Of a DNA stretch of 64,000 bases, positions 34,956-43,855 are shown one piece after another. Location: the NCBI RefSeq assembly GCF_006345825.1, contig NZ_VCIX01000083.1, forward strand, positions 62,001-126,000, read 5' to 3'. Source of the stretch: Paenibacillus paridis (GTDB lineage: Bacteria; Bacillota; Bacilli; Paenibacillales; Paenibacillaceae). The notes beneath the pieces were generated by a model. It made no database searches, was not told the origin of the DNA, and saw only the letters and a program-made list of their open reading frames with translations. The position numbers and the translations under genes were made by a program. Each line of letters starts with the position of its first letter. The first letter of the stretch is position 1.

Positions 34956-34984
34956 ACTATAGCCTATGCTTTTGCAATTGGCAA
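34956..34984 (-). promoter_or_regulatory. Sigma-A promoter of the thiamin operon
   Basis: TTGCCA (34984-34979), a 17-base spacer and TATAGT (34961-34956) on the minus strand place transcription start a few bases before the riboswitch. Confidence 0.8.
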
Positions 34985-35550
34985 TACGAATCTGATCAGG
35001 TTTCTCAACCTTCTGCGCAGCTAGACAACCGCTTTTTCATTTGAATCCTCATAGAGTAAACCTAAAAAAGCATCAAAAAGGACCCCGCTTTCTCATTTTT
35101 CCTGTTTGCCTTTGCCTACGCTTATCGCCCAATCATTTTGAGCGAATTTATCCGATCTCCTTATGATTTAAAAGGAAATTCTCCTTCTCATTTCATGATA
35201 TTTGATTTTCATTGGCATATAACTGGATTCCCTCCTGTTAATTCCAAGCGAATAGTTGAAAATCCAGAGAAACAACTAGATTAACAGGATAAATTCCAGC
35301 TATTTTAATTGCCGAGCGAATAGCACTATTTTAACGGGAGAAATTCCAGCTATTTCAAAAATCACTTCGAACAACTGAGCAGGTTCCAAAAAAAATCGAG
35401 TGGAACGCAGCGGATACCGTTATCATCATAAGTTAGCTCTATATCGTTGGCTTCTCGCTTGCCTTCCAAGCTTTCGGTTTTGAATTTGTTGATAGAGAAG
35501 CTGCCTCATAACCTACCGCTTCGAAAATTCGCTCGCAACAGGGAGGCTAT
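34985..35550. other. Noncoding gap holding repeat copy C
   Basis: 566 bases without a credible gene. It contains repeat copy C (35168-35355). The 200 bases before the regulator stop (35551) show no clear terminator. Confidence 0.6.
35168..35355. repeat. Intergenic repeat, copy C (degenerate)
   Basis: Arms: AAAAGGAAATTCTCCTTC near 35169-35186, CTGGATTCCCTCCTGTTAA near 35223-35241, TTAACAGGATAAATTCCAGC near 35281-35300 and TTAACGGGAGAAATTCCAGC near 35331-35350. The first arm is the weakest. Order and orientation agree with copies A and B. Confidence 0.65.
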
Positions 35551-37209
35551 CTATTTATTTTGCACGCATAACTGCGTAACACGCACCTCATCCAACATTC
35601 GCTCATGATGCAGCGCAGAATATTCGCCGGCCGGGAATTCAAACCAAGAAAAGCCCGGCAAATAGGATACCATGCGGTGCTTGACGGCGCGCAAGCTCTG
35701 CCAATATCCGGACGCAAGCAAGCCTCTCCACGTCGCCTCGGACGCTGCATCCTCATTGACGCTCAGCATTATGTGATCCGCATGGAAATCCTCCAGTTGA
35801 TGGGGCAGTACCGCTTGCAGCCATGGATCTATCATGCCAAGGCGATAAGGAGTCTTTAGCTGCAAATCATCATAGAGCACCGTCGCTGCACGACGTCCGA
35901 CTACAGAGATGCGTGTTCCTGCTATTTTCAAAATGAGCACAACCGACTTCTTGACCGCAGCCTGCAGCTCGCGCCGCACCAGCTCCGCTTTCCAATCATA
36001 GTTGACCAGCCAGTTTTCTGCCTCTTTGGACTTGTCTGTAAAATCCGCGACAAGGCGCAAATGCTGGCGCCAATCTGCCACGGACCACGGAATAAGCAGA
36101 AGCGGCGCGATCTGCTCAAGCTTCTCTCTCACCTCTGCCGGAATAAGATAATCCAGGCCGATTATGCACTCCGGACGTGCTTCTTTTAACGCAGCCAGAT
36201 TAAAATCATGATCATGGCTAAGCGGCACAACGACGTCCGTTTGGTACCTTTTGCGATAATAATCGTTCCAATATTGATCGATTGGCGCCGCGTAAGGCAT
36301 GATTTGGAGCGGCAAAAGCTGTCCGATATTCGCCCAGCTGTAAGCTGCTACCTTACGAGAGCGGTTGCGCCAGTACAAGTTAGGAGTAATTCCGACCTGC
36401 TTCTTAAAAATACGACTGAAATAAGCAGCATTATGATAGCCTGCTTGCTCCGCAATATCGTGCAAAGAAAGTTCCGGCTGATCAACCATTAGCCGCTTCG
36501 CTTTGCCAAGCCGGAGCTCCGTTACATATTCCAGTACGCTTTTTCCGTACTTTTCCTTGAATATCCGCATAAAGTGGAAACGACTGAGTCCGACAAGTGC
36601 CGCTAAATCATCGATTTTAATATCTTCCGCATACCGTTTCTCCAGCTCCGCTCTTGCCAGTTCGAGCATGCTTGTTGGCGAATGCGCAGAACCAGCCAGC
36701 GATAATCCGAGCAGCTCATAAAGCCCAGCATTTCCGTATAAACGGTCGATGGCATTGCCGCTTCTCCAGTAGCGGTCAATCTTTTGGCTTTTTTCCATTG
36801 CGCCCGCGGCAGGCGAGAGCTTGTATACACCGAGAATAGCCTGCAGCTCCTCGTAGGCTTGTTCACCGTCCATCAATTCCTCAGCCTGCTTGGAGGAACG
36901 CATTCCGCCCGCCTCAAAGGAGAGGATAACAATTCCAGTACCCGTCGCATTACACGATGTCACTTCAATCTTCTGCGCTGTCGAGCACACGCAAACGATT
37001 CCCAGATGCAGCGGATAATGGCTGCCGTCGATCATCACTTGCCCGTAATTGCCCTCCGCTATAATCAAGAGAAAATGATTCTCGTGCCCGCTATAACGAG
37101 GGAATGACCGATCTTGGCCATGGACTCTTTCTATATGTTTCAGCTTCAGCCACAGGTTTTCAAACCGCTGGTCTGCCATTGTTTCCTTCAGACGTTCCAA
37201 TCCATCCAT
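35551..37209 (-). CDS. AraC regulator fused to a siderophore-binding-like domain (Btr type)
   Basis: 552 residues. An N-terminal cupin-like part (about 20-120), an AraC DNA-binding domain (about 184-283: IDDLAALVGLSRFHFMRIFKE and LHDIAEQAGYHNAAYFSRIFKK), and a C-terminal domain (about 290-552) like FecB/TroA substrate-binding proteins (ECIIGLDYLIPAEVREKLEQ). This is the Btr architecture that senses a siderophore directly in the cytoplasm. A start ten codons later (ATG 37179, GAAGGAAAC upstream) is equally likely. A Fur-like box lies upstream. No siderophore genes are in the window. Confidence 0.85.
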   Translation of the reverse strand: MDGLERLKETMADQRFENLWLKLKHIERVHGQDRSFPRYSGHENHFLLIIAEGNYGQVMIDGSHYPLHLGIVCVCSTAQKIEVTSCNATGTGIVILSFEAGGMRSSKQAEELMDGEQAYEELQAILGVYKLSPAAGAMEKSQKIDRYWRSGNAIDRLYGNAGLYELLGLSLAGSAHSPTSMLELARAELEKRYAEDIKIDDLAALVGLSRFHFMRIFKEKYGKSVLEYVTELRLGKAKRLMVDQPELSLHDIAEQAGYHNAAYFSRIFKKQVGITPNLYWRNRSRKVAAYSWANIGQLLPLQIMPYAAPIDQYWNDYYRKRYQTDVVVPLSHDHDFNLAALKEARPECIIGLDYLIPAEVREKLEQIAPLLLIPWSVADWRQHLRLVADFTDKSKEAENWLVNYDWKAELVRRELQAAVKKSVVLILKIAGTRISVVGRRAATVLYDDLQLKTPYRLGMIDPWLQAVLPHQLEDFHADHIMLSVNEDAASEATWRGLLASGYWQSLRAVKHRMVSYLPGFSWFEFPAGEYSALHHERMLDEVRVTQLCVQNK

Positions 37210-37300
37210 TCCTGCTTCACCATCCCTATTGCATGTTTACGGCTCATCGTTACGTTGGCCTTGCGTGCAATCTTACATTTACTGCTGTTTATATTCTAAT

Positions 37301-37315
37301 TGATAATCGTTATCA
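37301..37315. promoter_or_regulatory. Fur box
   Basis: TGATAATCGTTATCA fits the 7-1-7 Fur consensus (TGATAAT-N-ATTATCA) with one mismatch. It lies in the divergent region between the Btr-like regulator and the aminotransferase, about 23 bases upstream of the latter's -35 and close to a probable minus-strand promoter. It most likely iron-regulates the Btr-like gene. Confidence 0.75.
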
Positions 37316-37337
37316 TTGCTAATTCATTTTTTAAATA

Positions 37338-37366
37338 TTGAATAATTAATCGTTTTGTTGTATATT
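37338..37366 (+). promoter_or_regulatory. Sigma-A promoter of the aminotransferase gene
   Basis: TTGAAT, a 17-base spacer and TATATT, ending 33 bases before the start codon at 37400. Confidence 0.6.
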
Positions 37367-37399
37367 TATGCAATGAGATGAATATTCGGGAGGCTAGTC

Positions 37400-38611
37400 A
37401 TGATTCAGACTGAAAAATCAATTACGTCGTCTTTATTGGAACAAGCGGAGAAATCCGTATTATTTACGGCACAACGCCCAAACCTCGTTATGGAACGCGG
37501 GCAGGGCATGTACTTATGGGATACGGATGGGAACCGTTATTTAGATTTTGTTGGCGGGTGGGCCGTTGCAAGTCTGGGGCATTCCCCTGCTGTGCTGCAG
37601 GAGGCGTTGTCTCGTCAATCCGGAACGCTCGTCCATGCTAGCCCCGGCTACTTCAATCGTCCAATGATCGAGTTTGCCGAGCTATTGACCAGCGTTAGCG
37701 GAATGGATAAGGCTTTTTTCGCCAGCAGCGGGGCTGAGGCGAACGAGAGTGCCATCAAGCTCGCAAGAAAACACGGATCCGTTAATCTTGGAGGAGCCTA
37801 CGAAATCATTACGCTCACGAACAGCTTTCACGGACGCTCGCTCGCGATGATGTCGGCGACTGGCAAAGAACAATGGAAAGAGCTCTTTGCACCTAAAGTT
37901 GACGGCTTCAAGCATGTCCCGATCAATGATCTGGATGCCTGCTTTGCTGCCGTAAACAATCAAACATGCGCGATCATGGTCGAGCTTGTGCAAGGGGAAG
38001 GCGGCGTTCATGCCGTCGATGAGGCCTATTTGTACGGACTTCGCAAAATATGCGATATGTATGGGATGCTGCTTATTTTCGATGAGATTCAAACGGGGCT
38101 AGGCAGAACCGGCAAGCTCTTCGCTTATGAGCATTACGGCATTCAGCCTGATGTCATGACGCTTGGCAAAGGCATTGGCGCTGGATTTCCGTTGTCGGCT
38201 ATGCTGACCAAGAGCAAATATGATTTGTTCAAGCCAGGGGATCAAGGGGGCACTTATACCGGAGCTCCGCTTGCCATGGCTGTAGGCCACGCCGTGCTTA
38301 CCGAGCTTCTGGAGCGGAATCTTGCGGGCAACGCGGACATTCAGGGAAAATATTTGGTTCGGGGCTTGCAGGAGCTCGGAAGCGATTATCCAATAACCAA
38401 CATCCGCGGAAAAGGGCTGCTCCTGGCGTTTGATACACCGGCAGGAACAGCTGCCGAGCTTGCCGCTATCTGTCTTCGCATGGGGCTGCTGATTAATACG
38501 CCTAATTCTTCTACGGTACGTCTTGTCCCGCCGTTAATTGTCTCGCAGCAGGACATCGATCAGATGCTGAGCATTTTGCGTCGCGCTTTCGGCGAGCTTT
38601 CTGCTCGTTAG
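37400..38611 (+). CDS. Class III aminotransferase (acetylornithine type)
   Basis: 403 residues, a PLP enzyme of the ArgD/ornithine-aminotransferase group. MYLWDTDGNRYLDFVGGWAV, FFASSGAEANESAIKLAR, TNSFHGRSLAMMSATG, LIFDEIQTGLGRTG and the PLP-lysine region TLGKGIGAGFPLSAML are all present. The ATG follows GGGAGG. It probably transfers an amino group between an ornithine-like diamine or its acyl derivative and 2-oxoglutarate. It stands alone, away from other arginine genes and next to a Fur-controlled regulator, so a dedicated role (for example in a siderophore or polyamine pathway) is possible but unproven. Confidence 0.9.
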   Translation: MIQTEKSITSSLLEQAEKSVLFTAQRPNLVMERGQGMYLWDTDGNRYLDFVGGWAVASLGHSPAVLQEALSRQSGTLVHASPGYFNRPMIEFAELLTSVSGMDKAFFASSGAEANESAIKLARKHGSVNLGGAYEIITLTNSFHGRSLAMMSATGKEQWKELFAPKVDGFKHVPINDLDACFAAVNNQTCAIMVELVQGEGGVHAVDEAYLYGLRKICDMYGMLLIFDEIQTGLGRTGKLFAYEHYGIQPDVMTLGKGIGAGFPLSAMLTKSKYDLFKPGDQGGTYTGAPLAMAVGHAVLTELLERNLAGNADIQGKYLVRGLQELGSDYPITNIRGKGLLLAFDTPAGTAAELAAICLRMGLLINTPNSSTVRLVPPLIVSQQDIDQMLSILRRAFGELSAR

Positions 38612-38614
38612 CGC

Positions 38615-39628
38615 CTATAGAAAGGGCCTGCGATCCAGCACGAGCTGCAGAGGCTTATCCGTATGAATAAGCTCGGGAAGCAGCAGTTGTATTGCAGCCA
38701 AGCCGCACACCGCTCCGCATAATGAATGTAAATCGTCTAGCGGTTCCTCCGAATCCTCTCCAAGCTGTGCGAGCACAGCGATGAAGGATTGGGAGGTGCC
38801 TTTGACAGCCGCTTCGCATTCTTCCCTTCGATACGTGGCATTTTGTCTCATACAGCAGAGGATGACATAAACCCAATCGATATGAAAATAAGAAAATGGC
38901 TCGACGGGCACTTCCAATTCACCGCTCTGGTAGAGCGATAGGCACGTATCCAAGATGCGCTCTGGATACAGAATCGGCTCCTTCCGGTGCGCCAGATTAA
39001 ACAGATAATGGAAGCTTCCCGCAATGTGATGAAAGATGGGGGCGCTCACCAGGCTTCCGTCCTCATTCTTTACGCAGCTGCGGCGCCACAGGCCCGTAAT
39101 CGGGTCGACATTTTGGCGCAGCCAGTCAAAATAAGCCCGCTCCCACTCTTCATCCACCGATGCGGACAGCACGAGGCTCGCATAAATGCCCGCGCCTTTC
39201 AGAGATTCTCCCCATGGCTGATCACGCCAGTCCAGCCCCTCCAGAAAGCTGACGAGGGCCTCTTTATCCATCCGTTCACTAAATCGGCTTAACGGATATA
39301 GCGCTTTCGCCTCAAACAACTCCAAAGCAGACAATGCAAACGCCGTGCTATGGATGTCATCATGGCCTTTGCCTGCGAAAACACCCGTTTCCTTGACCTG
39401 ATGCCGTTGAAGCGCATGAATCCACTTTTTCTGTTCCGCGGAATCCGTTGGCATGGCATTGAGTGCATATAAAATGATTGCGGCATCCGCTGTTCCATAC
39501 ACATCATCATCGTTAGGTTCACTCTCGAGCTGCGCTAAATACCGCGTATAACGTCCGCTATCATCCTTCAAACGATGAGCCTCCAGCGTGTTCATCACTC
39601 GAGCAACAAAAGATCGTAAATCCGTCAT
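38615..39628 (-). CDS. Unknown protein with prenyltransferase-like helical repeats
   Basis: 337 residues, no signal peptide. The sequence alternates helices with short repeated pieces such as VYGTADAAIILYALNAM (about 43-59), HSTAFALSALELFEA and FHIDWVYVILCCM, which recall the alpha/alpha-toroid of squalene-cyclase and prenyltransferase domains, but the DxDD or zinc motifs of those enzymes are not seen. The ATG is preceded by GAAAGCAGGTG. It is convergent with the aminotransferase, with a three-base gap. Function unknown. Confidence 0.7.
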   Translation of the reverse strand: MTDLRSFVARVMNTLEAHRLKDDSGRYTRYLAQLESEPNDDDVYGTADAAIILYALNAMPTDSAEQKKWIHALQRHQVKETGVFAGKGHDDIHSTAFALSALELFEAKALYPLSRFSERMDKEALVSFLEGLDWRDQPWGESLKGAGIYASLVLSASVDEEWERAYFDWLRQNVDPITGLWRRSCVKNEDGSLVSAPIFHHIAGSFHYLFNLAHRKEPILYPERILDTCLSLYQSGELEVPVEPFSYFHIDWVYVILCCMRQNATYRREECEAAVKGTSQSFIAVLAQLGEDSEEPLDDLHSLCGAVCGLAAIQLLLPELIHTDKPLQLVLDRRPFL

Positions 39629-39791
39629 TGGCTATACACCTGCTTTCATAAGTTAAAGTATGCTGGGCCCCATCATGCAAAGCCCCATAAAACTTTTAAC
39701 TATGCAAAACCGTCTGATCCCTCGCATCGGCGTTTGCTTACAAAAACTATAGTACATGGATCAGTAATTCAGGATGCAGACCCTACATCAG

Positions 39792-40517
39792 CTACCAGTT
39801 CAGCGCGTTGTCAGCATAATCGACATATTCACAGTCCGCTTCCGCGGCACTCCGGCCTAACCTTGCTTCCACCAGCTTGAGGATGCCTTCGGCCGATTGC
39901 TCCGGCGTAAGCGCTGCCGCTGCATCCAGCTTGCCCTGCATAAAGGTTTGCACCCAGCCGGGATGGACGACCAGCACGCGGCCTCCTTGCGGCTTGATAC
40001 CGTTATGGATTAGCTTGGACTGCATGTTAAGCGCTGCCTTCGACATGCAGTACGCGTACCAGCTCTCCCGGAAACAGTCGCCAATGCTGCCTGCTTCCGA
40101 TGAAATGTTGACAAGAAATTTCGAATCGCTCTTGAGCAGCAGCGGCATAAAGGTCTGGCTCATGCGCAAGCTGCCGAGCGTGTTCACGTTGAATACCTCG
40201 AGCATCTCGGCATAATTAAACGTATCCAGAACGGTAGCGCTAATTTCTCCTAAAATAGCTCCGTTGTTGATTAACAAATCCAGCTTATCCGTTCGCTCCA
40301 CACAAGCTTCGAACGCCCTGACCACGCTTTCATCGCTAGCGATATCCAGCCGCACTATCTGCAATTGCTTGGCATATTCATCCATCAGCGCCTGAACAGC
40401 AGGCACTTCCTCCGCGTACTGTCCTGCAAATACATCATACCCTTGCGCTAGCAAGCCCTTCACAAGCGCCAGGCCTACGCCTCGGTCCGCTCCTGTTACG
40501 AAGGCTGTTTTTGTCAC
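39792..40517 (-). CDS. Short-chain dehydrogenase/reductase
   Basis: 241 residues from the GTG at 40517 (AGGGGAG eight bases upstream); the longer ATG frame lacks a ribosome binding site. Markers: cofactor site VTGADRGVGLAL, NNGA, Ser in NISSEAGS, and YAYCMSK with the catalytic Tyr and Lys. It is close in style to the SDR at 55093 (a carbonyl reductase-like subgroup with a long substrate loop). Substrate unknown. It is a single gene divergent from a small ORF. Confidence 0.88.
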   Translation of the reverse strand: MTKTAFVTGADRGVGLALVKGLLAQGYDVFAGQYAEEVPAVQALMDEYAKQLQIVRLDIASDESVVRAFEACVERTDKLDLLINNGAILGEISATVLDTFNYAEMLEVFNVNTLGSLRMSQTFMPLLLKSDSKFLVNISSEAGSIGDCFRESWYAYCMSKAALNMQSKLIHNGIKPQGGRVLVVHPGWVQTFMQGKLDAAAALTPEQSAEGILKLVEARLGRSAAEADCEYVDYADNALNW

Positions 40518-40633
40518 GATACCCACTCCCCTCATTATTGTTGCTAACCTTTTCAATTGACGAATGATGGATAAGCCGCCGCGCATAATCTAGTTACGGT
40601 TGTAATGTGCCTAATCAGCAGGAGGCTACCATT

Positions 40634-40903
40634 TTGCGAATACGTTCCGTTTCTAATAAAGAATTCAAAATTTATGTTGTGCCCGCATGGAAATGGAAGG
40701 AATTTATCGCCTTTGAGCTCATTGGCGGTACCGCATTCTATTTGCTTTGCAGAAAAACGGCCCATTCCGAGCTTTTCGGCATGGCCGCTAATATTGCTGT
40801 CCCCCAGATGCTTCGATATTTGATGGCTGCCTACCGGATCGACGCAAAAAACGTTCCACAACCTCCGCCAAGCAAAAAGCTGACGGAGCTGCAGAACGTA
40901 TAA
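40634..40903 (+). CDS. Unknown 89-residue protein with TTG start
   Basis: A TTG at 40634 has AGGAGG eight bases upstream, far better than the ATG at 40607. The product has a hydrophobic middle (WKEFIAFELIGGTAFYLLC), a basic and Pro-rich C-terminus (QPPPSKK) and no recognisable domain. It may be a small membrane-associated protein. It is divergent from the SDR gene and ends 11 bases before the convergent uxaC stop. Confidence 0.55.
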   Translation: MRIRSVSNKEFKIYVVPAWKWKEFIAFELIGGTAFYLLCRKTAHSELFGMAANIAVPQMLRYLMAAYRIDAKNVPQPPPSKKLTELQNV

Positions 40904-40914
40904 TGGCTATAGAA

Positions 40915-42321
40915 TTAAAAACCGAAATAGGCTTTTGCGTTGCGGTAGGATATGTTTTGCACCATGTCGCCAAGCAATTCCATGTCCTGTGGCGCCTCGC
41001 CGTTTTCCACCCATTCGCCAAGCAGATTGCAAAGCAAACGCCTGAAATACTCATGTCTGGTATACGAGAGGAAGCTGCGCGAATCCGTCAGCATGCCGAC
41101 AAAGCGGCTCAGCAAGCCGAGATTGGCAAGCGCATTCATCTGGTCAAGCATGCCGTTCTTCGTATCGTTGAACCACCATGCCGAGCCCAGCTGGATTTTC
41201 CCTGGCACGCCACCGCCTTGGAAGCTGCCGATAATCGAACCTAGCACATCATTGTCATTGGCATTGAGTGAATAAACGATCGTCTTCGGAAGCGCATCGT
41301 CCGTATCCAGCGCATCAAGCAGCTTCGCCAGCGGATAAGCCACCGGGCTGTCATTGATCGAGTCGAACCCGGTATCCGGACCAAGCTTGCCGAACATGCG
41401 GGAGCTGTTATTCCGTGCGGCATTGATATGGAACTGCATCGCCCAGCCGCGCTCCGCGTACAAACGTCCAAGAAAGAGCAGCGTATACGTTTTATATTGC
41501 TTCTCTTCCTCCAGACTGACCATTTCGCCCTTTAGTGCTTTGGCAAAAATAGCGGCTGCCTCGTCCTTCGACGCCTCGGCGTAGGCAACATAATCAAGCG
41601 CATGGTCGGAAACCTTGCAGCCTACTTCATCAAAAAACTGTACTCTTGCCGCAAGCGCGTCAAGCAGCGCGTCATAGCTGTCGATCGTTGCGGACGCCGC
41701 AGAGCCGAGCTTGCCTACCCAATCCAGAAACGTAGCGCGGTTAATTTCAAGCGCCTTGTCCGGACGGAAGGATGGCAGCACCTGTACGTCGAAATCCTCC
41801 AAGCCCTTGATTGCGATATGGTACTCCAGCGAATCCACAGGATCATCCGTCGTGCAGATCACCTCTACGTTGGACATTTTGACCAAATCACGCGCCTTGA
41901 ACTGGCCCGTTGCCAGCTTCGCGTTTACCTGCTCCCAAATCGCCGGCGCATTCTTCTCATTAATAAGCTCGTATACGCCGAAATAGCGGCGAAGCTCCAA
42001 ATGCGACCATTGGTACAATGGATTGCCGATCGTTTGCGGTACCGTCCGGGCCCAAGCCTCAAAACGGTCGTAATCGCTTACGCCTTCGCCGCCGGTCACA
42101 TACTTCTCCTCTACTCCGTTAGCGCGCAATGCACGCCATTTGTAGTGGTCACCGTACAGCCAAGCTTCGGTCAAGTTCGCAAAGCTCGTATTTTCAAAAA
42201 TTTGCTGCGGACTTAAATGGCAATGATAATCGATAATGGGCATGTCCTTCGCAAAATCGTGGTAGAGCCGTACAGCGGTTTCGTTCGATAGCAAAAAATT
42301 GTCGTCCATAAATGGCTTCAT
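40915..42321 (-). CDS. uxaC: Glucuronate/galacturonate isomerase
   Basis: 468 residues, an amidohydrolase-fold isomerase. The metal-binding HCHLSPQQIF lies near 34-43, ICTTDDPVDSLEYH near 155-168, and RLYAERGWAMQFHINAARNN near 284-303; all are UxaC hallmarks. It converts D-glucuronate to D-fructuronate. The ATG follows GGGGGGAAG. It is the second gene of a two-gene operon with the Gfo/Idh gene (gap 19 bases). It would process the glucuronate released by the GH67 enzyme at the left edge. Confidence 0.96.
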   Translation of the reverse strand: MKPFMDDNFLLSNETAVRLYHDFAKDMPIIDYHCHLSPQQIFENTSFANLTEAWLYGDHYKWRALRANGVEEKYVTGGEGVSDYDRFEAWARTVPQTIGNPLYQWSHLELRRYFGVYELINEKNAPAIWEQVNAKLATGQFKARDLVKMSNVEVICTTDDPVDSLEYHIAIKGLEDFDVQVLPSFRPDKALEINRATFLDWVGKLGSAASATIDSYDALLDALAARVQFFDEVGCKVSDHALDYVAYAEASKDEAAAIFAKALKGEMVSLEEEKQYKTYTLLFLGRLYAERGWAMQFHINAARNNSSRMFGKLGPDTGFDSINDSPVAYPLAKLLDALDTDDALPKTIVYSLNANDNDVLGSIIGSFQGGGVPGKIQLGSAWWFNDTKNGMLDQMNALANLGLLSRFVGMLTDSRSFLSYTRHEYFRRLLCNLLGEWVENGEAPQDMELLGDMVQNISYRNAKAYFGF

Positions 42322-42340
42322 TCCAGCTTCCCCCCGAACA

Positions 42341-43633
42341 CTATTTGTGAAATTTCACAAGGTCATCGATCTGTATCGCAAGCCCCGTCTGTATCGAGCG
42401 GTTCGCTGCAATACCCGTTAAGATCGATCTTGCTCCGTCAATATGGTTAGCCGCACGATTGAACGGGTCCTCCACAGGCGTTCCGAACAAATCGTTCAAC
42501 AGGACGGGATCTCCCCCGCCGTGGCCGCCCACGCCTTCCTCAACCTCAACCTCGTAAGGAGCACCAAACATCGGGAACACTTTAATCGTCTGTTCCTTCA
42601 GCGCGCCTTCATCCGCTTTCTCGCCTCCGGAATTCACGTACGATTGCTCGACGATGTTCATCTCAATACGGCCCTTCGTTCCATTAAAGGCGATGCGGTA
42701 ACCCTCCCAAGGCAAATAAGCATTCAACGAATACGTTAAAATCGCGTTGTTCTTGTAGCGGACAAGCACGCCCATCGTGTCTTCGATATTAATGCCGTCA
42801 CCGAATACGCTCTGGTCGCGGCGATAGCCATCCTCATGCTCCGCGTCCAAATACATCGCTTTCAAATGCTCATTTTTATCCAAGTGTAGCGCAAAAGGAT
42901 CGTTCTCGGCAATCGGATTTCCCGTCGCGCGCTCATAAAATTGCGTTTCGCCCCGCTCCTCCGCGTTTTCGCGGCCATAGAACAAGAGATCGCCATAAGC
43001 GAATACCGACTCCGGCTGCGAGCCGATCCAAAAGTTGACGAGATCGAAGTGATGCGTCGATTTATGCACGAGCAAGCCGCCGCTGTTTTGCTTGTTGCGG
43101 TGCCATCTGCGGAAATAATCCGCGCCATGCTGCGTATTCAGCAGCCACTCGAAATGTACGGAGGTGACTTTGCCTATCGTGCCGTTCGCGATTAGCTCTC
43201 TCGCCTTGGTATGATGCGGCGCATAGCGGTAGTTGAACGTGACGCGTACATTGCGGCCCGTGCGCTCAACCGCATCCAAAATTTCCTGGCATTTTTTCTC
43301 ATCCACGGTCATTGGTTTCTCCGTCACGACATCACAACCCAATTCCAGCGCGCGGATGATGTACGTATGATGCGTACGGTCCATGCTTGTCACGATGACC
43401 GCATCCGGCTTCTCCGTCTCAATCATGCGGTCAAATTCATTCGATTTGTACGTATTTACAGCTTCATATTTATATTTATCGACTAATACGCGGTTGGCAT
43501 AGTCCATACGGGTTTGGTTAATATCGCAAACAGCGGTCAGTTCCGACGTTTCTCTGAAATCGGTTGCAAGCGCACCGTAAAAAAATTCAGCCCTTCCGCC
43601 GCTTCCTACCAATACATAACGTTTTTTTGACAT
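42341..43633 (-). CDS. Gfo/Idh/MocA oxidoreductase
   Basis: 430 residues. N-terminal NAD(P) Rossmann fold (VGSGGRAEFFYGAL), the EKP motif in VVTEKPMTVDE, and a C-terminal alpha/beta domain with GGLLVHKSTHHFDLVNFW carrying the catalytic His. It is longer than typical (about 350). It starts at the ATG at 43633, preceded by AGGGAGGAATTAAG. It is operonic with uxaC and divergent from an AraC regulator, so it likely handles a uronate or a derived sugar acid. The exact substrate is unknown. Confidence 0.9.
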   Translation of the reverse strand: MSKKRYVLVGSGGRAEFFYGALATDFRETSELTAVCDINQTRMDYANRVLVDKYKYEAVNTYKSNEFDRMIETEKPDAVIVTSMDRTHHTYIIRALELGCDVVTEKPMTVDEKKCQEILDAVERTGRNVRVTFNYRYAPHHTKARELIANGTIGKVTSVHFEWLLNTQHGADYFRRWHRNKQNSGGLLVHKSTHHFDLVNFWIGSQPESVFAYGDLLFYGRENAEERGETQFYERATGNPIAENDPFALHLDKNEHLKAMYLDAEHEDGYRRDQSVFGDGINIEDTMGVLVRYKNNAILTYSLNAYLPWEGYRIAFNGTKGRIEMNIVEQSYVNSGGEKADEGALKEQTIKVFPMFGAPYEVEVEEGVGGHGGGDPVLLNDLFGTPVEDPFNRAANHIDGARSILTGIAANRSIQTGLAIQIDDLVKFHK

Positions 43634-43855
43634 AATCTTAATTCCTCCCTTTATTCGCTTGCCTTCATTTTACGGCATGAGAATGATATAATTCTCTGCA
43701 TATGATGCTTATTTTCGGTGAAACACCGCTTTTCTTGCGATAATTAGCCATCACATCTATTTTTCGCGTAACCATTTCATTTATATCTCGCCTGATGGAT
43801 TAGCTGCTGTAAACGAATACTGCAAATAATTTTTCAAAAAAGGGGTACCTCTGCG

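Noticed and set aside
41602-42216. 204-codon plus-strand open frame
   Set aside because: Antisense to uxaC, which is unambiguous.
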